A stretch of 24,973 nt of DNA from Bacteroidales bacterium. GTDB lineage: Bacteria > Bacteroidota > Bacteroidia > Bacteroidales > UBA932. The position numbers were made by a program, and so were the translations under genes. The stretch lies in contig JAGAAD010000013.1 in NCBI GenBank assembly GCA_017615445.1, positions 1-24,973 of the forward strand, read 5' to 3'. The notes below the pieces were generated by a model, which ran no database searches, had not been told where the DNA came from, and saw nothing but the letters and a program-made list of their open reading frames with translations. Position 1 is the first letter of the stretch; the number at the start of each line of letters is the position of its first letter. Of the stretch, positions 6,112 through 14,790 are shown piece after piece.

Positions 6112-6792
6112 ATGAAACGCATTCTTTCCATTATCGCAGTCGCCACAGCGATGGTCGCAGCGATTTCCTGCGGATCTTCCAAAAAAGCGGCCGGTTCTCC
6201 CACCCCCGGTGAGGTGACCCAGGCCGAGACCGTAGAAGGAACAACAGTTAACCAGGCCCCTTGGTCGCAGTTCGGCTACGCCATGGGCGAGGGCTTCAAG
6301 AGCGGCAAGATCGTGGAGGTCCCCTTCGTGTATTTCACCGCAGTGGGCGAATCAAACAACCAGAGAATCGCAGAGGAGATGGCCCGCAGTGCGGCTTACT
6401 CCCTGATTTCGAACACCTTCAATGTGAAGAACATTGACCAGAAGGTCTCGAACGCCATCAGCGAAATCACCGACCAGAGCAGCGAGGACGAGGTCAGCCG
6501 CGTTACCCGCGCCACCGAAGACTTCAGCAGGTATCTTTCTCAGGTCAGCACCAGCACCGTCCAGGGCTTCACTCCCTTCGGCGAGACTGTGATCCAGTTC
6601 GACCAGGAGAGCAGGCTTTACAAGATCTGGGCTCGTGTGGGCATGCCGGCAAAGAACTGGGAGAAGATCTATAAGAACTGCCTGAACTACAAACCCAAGG
6701 AGCTTTCCCAGAAGGAGCTCAAGGCTTTCGAGAAGGTCCAGAAAGACATTCTCGGCACCATCTTCCAGCTTGACGACGAGGAAGAAGACTAA
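6112..6792 (+). CDS. LPP20-like lipoprotein, first gene of the secreted block
   Basis: The 226-residue lipoprotein has a signal peptide with lipobox AISC (Cys20), then GSSKK and a short linker. A domain from about residue 48 to 190 shows the order PWSQFGYAMGEGF, a strand, a helix AEEMARSAAYSLISNTFNV, a charged helix, and a C-terminal strand pair ending ARVGMPAKNWE. This order (alanine-rich helix followed by strands) resembles LPP20-type lipoproteins. The assignment is by pattern and not certain. The tail is a charged helix ending in an acidic run. Its TAA overlaps the next ATG by one base. It is probably attached to the inner face of the outer membrane or to the surface. A shorter paralogue lies directly upstream. 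Confidence 0.82.
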   Translation: MKRILSIIAVATAMVAAISCGSSKKAAGSPTPGEVTQAETVEGTTVNQAPWSQFGYAMGEGFKSGKIVEVPFVYFTAVGESNNQRIAEEMARSAAYSLISNTFNVKNIDQKVSNAISEITDQSSEDEVSRVTRATEDFSRYLSQVSTSTVQGFTPFGETVIQFDQESRLYKIWARVGMPAKNWEKIYKNCLNYKPKELSQKELKAFEKVQKDILGTIFQLDDEEED

Positions 6793-8660
6793 TGCGTAGA
6801 ATACTTGCTCTTGCCGCGCTGACCGTTCTGTTCTCAGTCGCGGGGTTTTCTCAGGACTACCCCAAAGAGTGGGAGGAGTTCCTGACCCCTCAGTACTTCT
6901 ATTCCCTCAAGCATGAGGTGAACAAGGCCGGAGGGTCGGGGGCGGAGTGTGTCGAGGCCCTTCTGGCCGCAGCCCGCAGGGACATAGCCAGCCAGATTAA
7001 AGTGAACGTCACCTCGGTGACCCAGTTCAAGGACCACGACGTGAACGGTCTGGCGGAGACTGAGTACACCTCAAGCGTGAGTTTCTCGTCCGACGTCACC
7101 CTCCGTTATGTGGAGACCCGGACGTTCTACGACAAGCGCAAGAAGACCGGGTACGCCCTGGCCTTCCTCTCGAAGCAGGACCTGCAGGACATTTACACGG
7201 CCCGCGCGAACAAGGTGACCAGCATGCTCAAGGTGGCCGAGAACGCCGAGGCGGAGCGTAAGTTCGACGTGGCGCTCAAGTACAACTACTGGGCGCTGCT
7301 GCTGAACAGCACCCTCCCGCCGGCTGACCAGCCCGAGTATGCGGGCGAACCCGCGCAGTGGCACTCCCGCTCGAGCATAGAGCGGATCCTGGACGGGATA
7401 GAGTTCAAGTTCACCGGCCGCTCGCCGGAGGATAACCTGCTCGGAATCTTCGATGTCACGTTCGACGGCGAGCCGGTGACCACGCTGGATTACACGATCA
7501 ACGACGGCCTTGGCGAAAGCGCCGTGCTGCAGGCGCGAGACGGCGTGGGAGTGATCGAGTTCCGCGCGAACATGGACGTGCGCAATGTGGACGTCCGGAT
7601 CGAGTACACCTACGAAGACGAGTCGGTCTCGGATCCGGAGATGAAGCTCGCGCTCGGCGAGGTGGGCCGCATCCGTTTCGCGGACGCCTACAAAACCGGT
7701 GTGCCGGTGAACACCGCCATTCCGAAGACCAAGCGCCAGCAGAAGAAGGCTCAGGCCGAGCTAGACGCAAGCGCCGCGTCCGGGCTGGCCCGCGAGGTGA
7801 ACAGCGGCTTTGCGCACACCCGCTTCTCGGCCGTGAGGGACAGCGCTTATTACGTTCGCGCCATCAACCGGGTGCTGGACGGCCTGATCGCCAAGGACTA
7901 CGAATCGTGCGTGGATCTTTTCTCGCCGGAAGGCTTCGACATCTACACCCGTCTGCTGAACTACGGCAACGCCCGTGTGATCAAGAGGGGACCGGTGAAG
8001 CTTCTGGACTTCGACGGAAATGTCTTCTGCAGGAGCATCCCGATGATGTTCTCTTTCGGAAACAACTACAAATCGTTCATGGAGAACGTGGTGTTCTCGT
8101 TCAATCAGGACGGCCTGATCAGCGACGTCACTTTCGGTCTGGAATCGGAGTCCCTGCAGGACATCCTCAGCAAGACCAAGTGGGAAGACGATGCGAAGAT
8201 GGTGCTCATCAACTTCCTGGAGGGCTATAAGACGGCCTTCGCGCTGATGAACATAGACCATATTTCCTCAATCTTCTCAGACGACGCTTTAATCATCACC
8301 GGTAAGAAGGTGGTAAAGACAGTCGTGGAAGGAGGAATTCAGCTTCAGGGCGAGGCCTATGAGTACAACCGCCAGACCAAGGCCCAGTACATCAGGAACC
8401 TCGAACGCAGCTTCCGCAGCAAGGAGTACATAAACCTCAAGTTCTCGAACGTCAGCGTTCTCAAGACCACTCGCGGAACGAACACTAACCTGTATGGCAT
8501 TCAGGTCAAGCAGGACTATTTCTCCAGCAACTACGGAGACTCCGGCTATCTCTACCTGCTGGTGGACATTTCCGACCAGACCCGTCCTCTCATCCATGTG
8601 AGGACCTGGCAGCCTGAGCCGGATCCGGACTTCGGAATTTACGGCATCAACAACCTATGA
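6792..8660 (+). CDS. Secreted LPP20-like protein with NTF2-like repeats
   Basis: The 622-residue exported protein has signal peptide MRRILALAALTVLFSVAGFSQ. Residues of about 45-150 contain ALLAAARRDIASQIKVNVTS, then SSDVTLRYVETRTFYDKRK and YALAFLSKQDL. This is the pattern of LPP20/FlgT-N-like domains. A helical stretch (150-185) and an all-beta region (205-290, about DVTFDGEPV) follow. The C-terminal half (about 353-466 and 467-606) looks like two NTF2/SnoaL-type units, each opening with a helix pair such as INRVLDGLIAKDYESCVDLF and ending in strands. No catalytic residues are evident. It starts on the last base of the previous stop and overlaps the next gene by four bases (ATGA), so co-expression is likely. 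The domain names are inferences from pattern. Confidence 0.8.
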   Translation: MRRILALAALTVLFSVAGFSQDYPKEWEEFLTPQYFYSLKHEVNKAGGSGAECVEALLAAARRDIASQIKVNVTSVTQFKDHDVNGLAETEYTSSVSFSSDVTLRYVETRTFYDKRKKTGYALAFLSKQDLQDIYTARANKVTSMLKVAENAEAERKFDVALKYNYWALLLNSTLPPADQPEYAGEPAQWHSRSSIERILDGIEFKFTGRSPEDNLLGIFDVTFDGEPVTTLDYTINDGLGESAVLQARDGVGVIEFRANMDVRNVDVRIEYTYEDESVSDPEMKLALGEVGRIRFADAYKTGVPVNTAIPKTKRQQKKAQAELDASAASGLAREVNSGFAHTRFSAVRDSAYYVRAINRVLDGLIAKDYESCVDLFSPEGFDIYTRLLNYGNARVIKRGPVKLLDFDGNVFCRSIPMMFSFGNNYKSFMENVVFSFNQDGLISDVTFGLESESLQDILSKTKWEDDAKMVLINFLEGYKTAFALMNIDHISSIFSDDALIITGKKVVKTVVEGGIQLQGEAYEYNRQTKAQYIRNLERSFRSKEYINLKFSNVSVLKTTRGTNTNLYGIQVKQDYFSSNYGDSGYLYLLVDISDQTRPLIHVRTWQPEPDPDFGIYGINNL

Positions 8661-10648
8661 GACGAATCCTCATTGCTCTGCAGGCATTGCTGATTCCGTT
8701 GATGATGTCTGCGCAGATTAACATGACGGTCGGGGGACGCGCGGAGTTGGACCCTCAGGACAACGACGCCCGCTCGTACTACGCCCTCAAGGACGCAAAC
8801 GACCTGGACTGCGCAATCATCAAGGTCAGCCTTAACAATCCGGTGAACGGCACCCTCGTCCTTCAGACCAAGGGCGGTGCGGCCACCGTCAAAACGGAGA
8901 AGCAGGCCAATGGGGAATGGTGGTTCTGGGTGTCGCCAGTGGTCACGAACATCATGTTCGCGTGCGAGGGGTACACCCCGACCTCTTATCTGGGAGTAAC
9001 CCTCAAAGGGAAGTCCGTCTATCGGCTGAACCTGGTCGTGGACGCCGCCGTGGCCACGGTCACCACCTACACTCTCGGCGAGAGCGTGATGAAACTCAAT
9101 GTCACCCCTCCGGAGGCGACCGTCTTCTATGGGAAGACTCCGGACTGCGACATGGGCAGCCGCGTCCTGACGGACGGTCTGTTCGAGGCTTTCCTCGAGA
9201 ACGGGCTGTACTACTACCGCATCGAGAGCCGTTTCTACGAAACCCTCACCGGCAAGTATGAGGTGCGGGAAAACTCTCCCGAAGTGGGAGTCTCGCTCAA
9301 GCCTACATTCAGCTATCTGAGCCTGAATTCCAATCCTCAGGGCGCTGAAGTTTATGTGAACGGTCGCCTGATCGGCAAGACCCCGATTGCGCAGTCGGAC
9401 AAGGTCCGCAAGGGGCAGGATGTGAGGATAGAATTCCGCATGGCGGACTACTACATCGAGCCTGTCAAGGTGGATGTCGTGGGCGACGGCAAGGTGCAGC
9501 AGGTGCCCACCGTGAACCTGCGCCCGCAGTTCGGCTGGGTCACGTGCATCTGCGAAGACCCTGAGGCCGAGCTGACGGTCAGCGATGCGACCAAGGTGAT
9601 CGCCCGGGGCAAGAGCGGCCTGCGGGTGAAGCTGAACAGCGGCGGAACATCCTACAAACTCGAATCGTCCCGTCCCTCGCACGTCTCTCAGGCCCAGGGC
9701 ATCAAAGGCAGCACGATCGAAGGCAAGACGGTGGAGATCAGGGTGGACAAACCCGTGCCCATCTACGGAGGCCTCCAGCTTTCCAGCACGCCGTCCAGGG
9801 CGAAGGTCATAATCGACGGCGAAGAGATGGGAACCACCGCCCTCAGCAAGAGAGTCCTCATCGGGAAACACACCGTGGAGCTTTTGTTGGACGGCTATCA
9901 TCTGGATCCGTTCGCCATAGAGATCAAGGAAGGGGAGACCCTTCAGGTCAGCAAGGCCCTGATCGAGGGCCCGAAGATAGTCTACGGCACCTTGAAGGTG
10001 ACGACCGGAGATGTAAAGGGCGCGCATGTGAACGTCTCGGGCGCAGACACTAAAAAAGTGTTTTACTCTCCGTTCACCACCAGTCTTCCCACCGGATCGT
10101 ACACCGTCAGCGCCACCAAGTCGGGCTACAAACCCGCGATGAGTAAGGTGGACATCAAAGAAGGCAAGACTTCCCTGGTCAGCCTGTCTATGAACAGAGA
10201 CGTGAATTTCTTAGGCTGGAAGTGGTCCTGGGAAGAAAAAGAATTTGCGCGGCATTTCTTGAACTACGAGTTCGGTTTCCCGGACGGCGACGTGGCGCTG
10301 GGTCTTCAGTATGCCTACTGCAGCAAGCACCTCGGTTTTTACGGACGCTATCTGATGCCAGTGAGTGGTGATTCGCCATCCATCAGTGCCGGTCCCGTGG
10401 TAAGACTCACCTGGGATTATCGCAAGGTGGACTGGCAGTTTTATGCCGGAGCGGGACAAATGTATGATTCGTTCGGAGTGGAATTAGGCACCCGGCTTGG
10501 CTGGCGCAGCGGCAAATTCAGCTGGTTCGATCTCGGAGCCGGTGTGCAGGTTTGCGGCGAAGGTGTCGTGCCTGTCTTCAGCGTTGGACTCGGCATTCTC
10601 TTCTTCCCTTATTACTTGTTATTTGGCTCTGCATTCGATTTATTATGA
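8657..10648 (+). CDS. PEGA-domain protein A with C-terminal barrel-like module
   Basis: The 663-residue protein has a signal peptide ending near SAQ. An N-terminal module (about 22-217) is shared with the proteins at 12145 and 14790: INMTVGGRAEL, then GTLVLQTKGG, then GEWWFWVSPVVTNIMFACEGY. PEGA domains are at about 218-289 (NPQGAEVYVNGRLIGKTPI), 369-436 (TPSRAKVIIDGEEMGTT) and a weaker third at 442-514. Between the first two is a unit shared by all three paralogues (ESSRPSHVSQAQGIKGSTIEG). From about 515 the sequence is amphipathic, with alternating aromatic strands, and resembles a small outer-membrane beta-barrel. PEGA domains are known as surface or envelope modules; the ligand is unknown. 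It overlaps both neighbours by four or fewer bases. Confidence 0.85.
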   Translation: MRRILIALQALLIPLMMSAQINMTVGGRAELDPQDNDARSYYALKDANDLDCAIIKVSLNNPVNGTLVLQTKGGAATVKTEKQANGEWWFWVSPVVTNIMFACEGYTPTSYLGVTLKGKSVYRLNLVVDAAVATVTTYTLGESVMKLNVTPPEATVFYGKTPDCDMGSRVLTDGLFEAFLENGLYYYRIESRFYETLTGKYEVRENSPEVGVSLKPTFSYLSLNSNPQGAEVYVNGRLIGKTPIAQSDKVRKGQDVRIEFRMADYYIEPVKVDVVGDGKVQQVPTVNLRPQFGWVTCICEDPEAELTVSDATKVIARGKSGLRVKLNSGGTSYKLESSRPSHVSQAQGIKGSTIEGKTVEIRVDKPVPIYGGLQLSSTPSRAKVIIDGEEMGTTALSKRVLIGKHTVELLLDGYHLDPFAIEIKEGETLQVSKALIEGPKIVYGTLKVTTGDVKGAHVNVSGADTKKVFYSPFTTSLPTGSYTVSATKSGYKPAMSKVDIKEGKTSLVSLSMNRDVNFLGWKWSWEEKEFARHFLNYEFGFPDGDVALGLQYAYCSKHLGFYGRYLMPVSGDSPSISAGPVVRLTWDYRKVDWQFYAGAGQMYDSFGVELGTRLGWRSGKFSWFDLGAGVQVCGEGVVPVFSVGLGILFFPYYLLFGSAFDLL

Positions 10649-12141
10649 TGAAAAGAATACTCGCACTTATAGCAATGGCAGTCATGCTGCCTCTGTGCGC
10701 AACTGCGCAAACCAGCAACTTTGACGCTCTTAAGAAGAAGAACGACAAGAGGTTCGAGGAGCATAAAGAGAAGGTCGAGAAGACCTTCCGAGAGCACCGG
10801 GAAGCGATGAACAAGCAGTTTGAGGAGGCTCTCCGCCAGCCTTGGGAGAAGAAGTCCGGAAAGAAAGCGGTCCCTACCCCCAAGCTGAAGGACAAGGATC
10901 TCCCTCCCGTGGTGATAGAGGAAAAGGACAAGCAGACTCCTCCCAAGGATAACCCCATCGTCATCGAGGAGATTCCCGTGGCCCCAGTCCCAGTGCCGGA
11001 GCCGGCTCCGACCTACCCGATAGAGGAAGTCCCCGTCAAGAATCAGGAAACTGCCGCTTTCGACATCTACGGCACCCAGTTCAAGGTGCGTTATCCCGGA
11101 GCTCCGAAGCTTCGCGGAGTTGAGGAAAACCAGGTCGCTGATTTGTGGATGGTTTTCTGCGGGGAGGAATATGACAACATGTTGGTGGACCTGCTCGAGC
11201 AGAAAGCGAAGCTCTCGCTCTGCGACTGGGCCTACATGAAGGTGGTGGATGAGTTCACTGAGACCCTCTACGGCAGCGCGACCGCGCCCGAGGCTGTGGT
11301 TCTTCAGGCCTACATCCTCACCCAGTCCGGCTTCCGCCTGTATCTCGCCAGGGACTCGAAGAAGGCCCTGCACAAGCTGATGCCCACGGATCTGGACATC
11401 TACAAATATCCGTTTGTCAGCGTGGGCGGCAAGAAGTGCTACCTGCTGGACGGCGCGGAAGACAAGTCTTACTACGTCATGGGTCAGGCCCTCGAGGGCA
11501 CGGTCCCCATGTCCGTGCTGATGGTGAAGGAAAACGCCTTCGCAGTCGCCGAATCCGAGCCGCGCACCCTGAAATCCAGAGATTTCCCGGCCGCCACGGT
11601 GACCGTGAGCGCAAACAAGAACCTTATCGATTTCTATAACACCTATCCCGAATCGTTCGCGAACAACGACGGCACCACCCGCTGGCGCTTCTACGCGAAC
11701 ACCCCCATGAGCTCCATCGCGAAAGATGCGCTCTACCCGAAGCTCAAGGAGGTGGTCGGGGGCATGAACGACTTCCAGGCCATCAGCGTGCTGCTGAACT
11801 TCGTGCAGACCGCGTTTGTCTACGAGTACGACAACAAAGTCTGGGGCAGGGACCGCGCCTTCTTCGCGGACGAGACCCTGTTCTACCCGTACTCGGACTG
11901 CGAAGACCGTTCGATTCTGTTCTCGCGCCTCGTGCGCGATCTGGTCGGCAGGCCGGTGGTGCTTCTCTACTATCCGGGACACCTCGCCACCGCCGTGAAC
12001 TTCTCGTCCGAGGTCAGCGGAGACTACCTGCTGATCGACGGCCAGAAATATGTGATCTGCGACCCGACCTACATCGGCGCCCCCGTCGGGCTCACGATGC
12101 CCGGCATGGACAACGCCGGCGCGAAGGTCATAAAGCTGTAG
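10645..12141 (+). CDS. Secreted transglutaminase-like protein with coiled-coil N-terminus
   Basis: The start is set at the ATG in the ATGATG that overlaps the previous TGA; in-frame codons further upstream lie inside the preceding gene. The product has 498 residues. Signal peptide MMKRILALIAMAVMLPLCATAQ is followed by a highly charged, probably coiled-coil helix (about 27-70), a Lys/Pro-rich linker (75-130) and a central domain of unknown type. A C-terminal transglutaminase-like core (about 370-498) contains SDCEDRSILFSRLVRDLVG, YYPGHLATAV and VICDPTY. These supply a Cys419-His446-Asp473 triad in the order and context of the papain-like transglutaminase superfamily. Such enzymes cut or crosslink peptides; the substrate is unknown. 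Within this block it is the only gene with recognisable catalytic residues. Confidence 0.84.
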   Translation: MMKRILALIAMAVMLPLCATAQTSNFDALKKKNDKRFEEHKEKVEKTFREHREAMNKQFEEALRQPWEKKSGKKAVPTPKLKDKDLPPVVIEEKDKQTPPKDNPIVIEEIPVAPVPVPEPAPTYPIEEVPVKNQETAAFDIYGTQFKVRYPGAPKLRGVEENQVADLWMVFCGEEYDNMLVDLLEQKAKLSLCDWAYMKVVDEFTETLYGSATAPEAVVLQAYILTQSGFRLYLARDSKKALHKLMPTDLDIYKYPFVSVGGKKCYLLDGAEDKSYYVMGQALEGTVPMSVLMVKENAFAVAESEPRTLKSRDFPAATVTVSANKNLIDFYNTYPESFANNDGTTRWRFYANTPMSSIAKDALYPKLKEVVGGMNDFQAISVLLNFVQTAFVYEYDNKVWGRDRAFFADETLFYPYSDCEDRSILFSRLVRDLVGRPVVLLYYPGHLATAVNFSSEVSGDYLLIDGQKYVICDPTYIGAPVGLTMPGMDNAGAKVIKL

Positions 12142-12144
12142 CCC

Positions 12145-14790
12145 ATGAAAAAGCTGCTGTTGCCCATAATCGGACTGCTGCTCGGAGGCCTGACCGCCCT
12201 CGGGCAGATCAACATGTCCGTAGGCTCGAAGGCGGAGCTCCTGCCGGACGATGCCGATGCGACCTCATACTACCGCCAGACGGACGTCAACGACAACGTC
12301 TGCGCCATAATCAAGGTCGTGCCGGACAACAGCCTTTCGGGCACCCTGGTCCTTCAGACCAAGGGCGGAATGGCCCCGGTCCCGCCGCCCCGCGGGGAAT
12401 CGAGCTTCCGTCAGGAAAGCGGCGAATGGTGGTTCTGGGTGTCGCCTAAGGTCACTAACATAATGTTCACCTGCGACGGCTACACCCCCACCGAATGGAT
12501 CGGGGTGTCGCTCAAGCCCGGCAAGGTCTACCGCCTGAAGCTGAACGTGGACTCGTCCGTGACGATAGTCAAGACCTACAGCGGTTCGGGCCTGGTCGGC
12601 GTGCAGATGACTATCGATCCGCCGCAGGCCCGCGTGTCCTACGGCATGAGCAGGAACGAAGTCATCAACTTCCAGAGCGTGACGGACGGCTTCTACGACA
12701 CTTTCATCGCCGAGGGCAAGTACTGGTTCGAAGTGGAAAGCAAGTTCTACGAGACCTGGTCCTCGGAAATCACGGTGAAGAAGGGAATGAAAGAAGTGAA
12801 GGTCAAACTGCAGCCGGCCTACAACACATTCAAGATCAAAAGCGACCCTGCAGGCACGGAAGTGTTCGTGGACGGCGAGTATCTGGGAATAACCCCTATA
12901 GACCAGTCCGGTAAGATCGCAAAAGGTCAGCACTCCTTCACTTTCCGCAAGCCCAATTACTATGTGGTCAACCGTGAATTCACGGCCAGCGGCGACGGAA
13001 GCCAGACGGAGTGGAATATTCTGCTCAAACCTCAGTTCGGAACGGTCACTCTCCTCTGCGAGGATACGGCGGCGGACATCGCCGTCTCCGATCCGTCCGG
13101 CAAGGAAGTATTCCGCGGCAAGAGCGGTTCGAAGGTGCAGCTGAACAGCCAGCTGACCTACAAAGTGGAGTCCAGCCGCCCGTCGCACATCCCGCAGTCG
13201 CGCGGCATCGTGGGCAGCACGATCGAAGGCAAGTCGGTGGAGGTCAGCGTGGACCCGCCCGTGCCCATGTACGGCGAGCTGCAGATTTCCTCCAGCCCGA
13301 GCCGCGCCGAGGTGTGGATCGACGGCGAACGCGCAGGCAACACGATCTTCTCGCAGACTATTCTGATCGGTCAGCACCAGGTCGAGCTTCGCAAAGACGG
13401 CTATGACCCTCTGACCTTCACCGTGGACATCAAGCGCGACCAGACTACCCAGCTCTCCAAGGAGCTGAAAGTCAAGAGCGCTCCGGCGCCTGCACCCACG
13501 CCGGCCCAGCCCAAACCGTCCGGCGCCACTTCCGGCATGGAGAACGGCCACGAATGGGTGGACCTCGGCCTCAGCGTCAAATGGGCGACCTGCAATGTGG
13601 GCGCTTCTTCACCGACGGCATATGGCGCGCTGTACGCATGGGGCGAGACTTCCCCTAAGGAGTCATACAGCTGGGAGAACTATAGGTTCCGCACTCGCGG
13701 AGACAGTTGGGACAACGTTAAGTTTTCCAAATACAACTCTGAGAGTAAGTACGGCACCGTGGACAATCTGAAGACTCTGGTCGCTTCGGATGATGTCGCC
13801 ACCAACAACTGGGGAGGCCGCTGGCGTATGCCCACCTATGAGGAGCTTAAGGAAATCTGGGATCAGTGCGAATGGACTTGGACCACTATAAACGGCGTCA
13901 ATGGCTATCAGGTAAGGAGTAAGTCGAATGGTAAGACCATTTTCTTCCCGGCAGCCGGCTACAACAACTACACTCATACGGTCGGCGTTGAGGTGAATCT
14001 CTGGTCTTCCAGCCTCTGTGACGCCACGAATGTTTGGTGTATAAGCAATTTCTCCGGCACCTTCAGGATTGACAATCTGTTCCGCAGCTTCGGCTTCTCA
14101 ATCCGTCCGGTGTTTGATGAAAACTCCAGCGGTTATTCGCCGAGCCCGGCTCCTTCAAGGAACCTCTCGTCTTCCGTTGTGGGTAACACTCTTTCCAGGG
14201 GCGAATGGCGCACGATGATGAAGCAGGCTTTCGACAACCCCGAGTGGACCTACAACAACGGAAAGTATCGCGGTCAGCTGAACAACGGCCGCAACGGCTT
14301 CGGAGCCTATTTCTGGAATGATGACGAGGACTACTACTGGGGATCCTATTATGATGGGAACCGCAGCGGAATGGGTATCTACATTATCGGTCACGACGGC
14401 CGCTATCTGAATAATTGTCGGGATTGCATCTACTTTGTCGGTAATTATGAGAAGAACATAAAGTCCGGCAAGGGAACCTGCTACGACAAGTTCGGAAACC
14501 TGATCTACTACGGCGATTTCAAAGACGACAAGCCGGTCTCGACCTATCCGGTCGAGGGCCAGTACAAGTCCTACAAGTTCGAGTGCATCGAGTACACCAG
14601 CGGCAACCGCTATATAGGTGAAACCAAAGACGGCAAGCGCCACGGATACGGCATCTTCCTCTGGAAGGAAGGTGGCGCCTGGTACGGTTACTGGCAAGAC
14701 GGATCCCGCAGCGGCCGTGGAATTTACTACAAACCTGCCGGCGGCTTCACCCTCGGCAGCTGGAAGGGCGACGAATACACCGCTGAATAA
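12145..14790 (+). CDS. PEGA protein B with FISUMP domain and MORN repeats
   Basis: The 881-residue protein starts three bases after the previous stop. A signal peptide (ends near ALGQ) leads to the paralogous N-terminal module with GEWWFWVSPKVTNIMFTCDGY, PEGA 1 (about 226-296, GTEVFVDGEYLGITPI), the shared ESSRPSHIPQSRGIVGSTIEG unit, and PEGA 2 (376-443, SRAEVWIDGERAGNT). After an Ala/Pro linker comes a FISUMP (Fibrobacter major paralogous) domain at about 464-658: WVDLGLSVKWATCNVGA, YAWGETSPKESYSWENY, NNWGGRWRMPTYEELKEI, ending SIRPVFDE. From about 704 to the end are MORN-type repeats (GQLNNGRNGFGAYFW, GSYYDGNRSGMGIY, GETKDGKRHGYGIFLW, GYWQDGSRSGRGIYY). MORN repeats are known mostly from cytoplasmic or membrane-linked scaffolds; here the protein is exported. 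The role is probably adhesive or structural. Confidence 0.87.
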   Translation: MKKLLLPIIGLLLGGLTALGQINMSVGSKAELLPDDADATSYYRQTDVNDNVCAIIKVVPDNSLSGTLVLQTKGGMAPVPPPRGESSFRQESGEWWFWVSPKVTNIMFTCDGYTPTEWIGVSLKPGKVYRLKLNVDSSVTIVKTYSGSGLVGVQMTIDPPQARVSYGMSRNEVINFQSVTDGFYDTFIAEGKYWFEVESKFYETWSSEITVKKGMKEVKVKLQPAYNTFKIKSDPAGTEVFVDGEYLGITPIDQSGKIAKGQHSFTFRKPNYYVVNREFTASGDGSQTEWNILLKPQFGTVTLLCEDTAADIAVSDPSGKEVFRGKSGSKVQLNSQLTYKVESSRPSHIPQSRGIVGSTIEGKSVEVSVDPPVPMYGELQISSSPSRAEVWIDGERAGNTIFSQTILIGQHQVELRKDGYDPLTFTVDIKRDQTTQLSKELKVKSAPAPAPTPAQPKPSGATSGMENGHEWVDLGLSVKWATCNVGASSPTAYGALYAWGETSPKESYSWENYRFRTRGDSWDNVKFSKYNSESKYGTVDNLKTLVASDDVATNNWGGRWRMPTYEELKEIWDQCEWTWTTINGVNGYQVRSKSNGKTIFFPAAGYNNYTHTVGVEVNLWSSSLCDATNVWCISNFSGTFRIDNLFRSFGFSIRPVFDENSSGYSPSPAPSRNLSSSVVGNTLSRGEWRTMMKQAFDNPEWTYNNGKYRGQLNNGRNGFGAYFWNDDEDYYWGSYYDGNRSGMGIYIIGHDGRYLNNCRDCIYFVGNYEKNIKSGKGTCYDKFGNLIYYGDFKDDKPVSTYPVEGQYKSYKFECIEYTSGNRYIGETKDGKRHGYGIFLWKEGGAWYGYWQDGSRSGRGIYYKPAGGFTLGSWKGDEYTAE

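Noticed and set aside
8639..10027. Long open frame on the minus strand opposite PEGA protein A, with similar ones at 12265-13551 and 14727-16022
   Set aside because: All three lie antisense to the same paralogous chassis, so they reflect shared GC-rich codon use. The products are His/Arg/Leu-rich without domains or start signals.
10612..11982. 456-codon minus-strand open frame opposite the transglutaminase-like gene
   Set aside because: The plus-strand frame has a signal peptide, coiled coil and catalytic triad, while the minus frame has no coherent composition.
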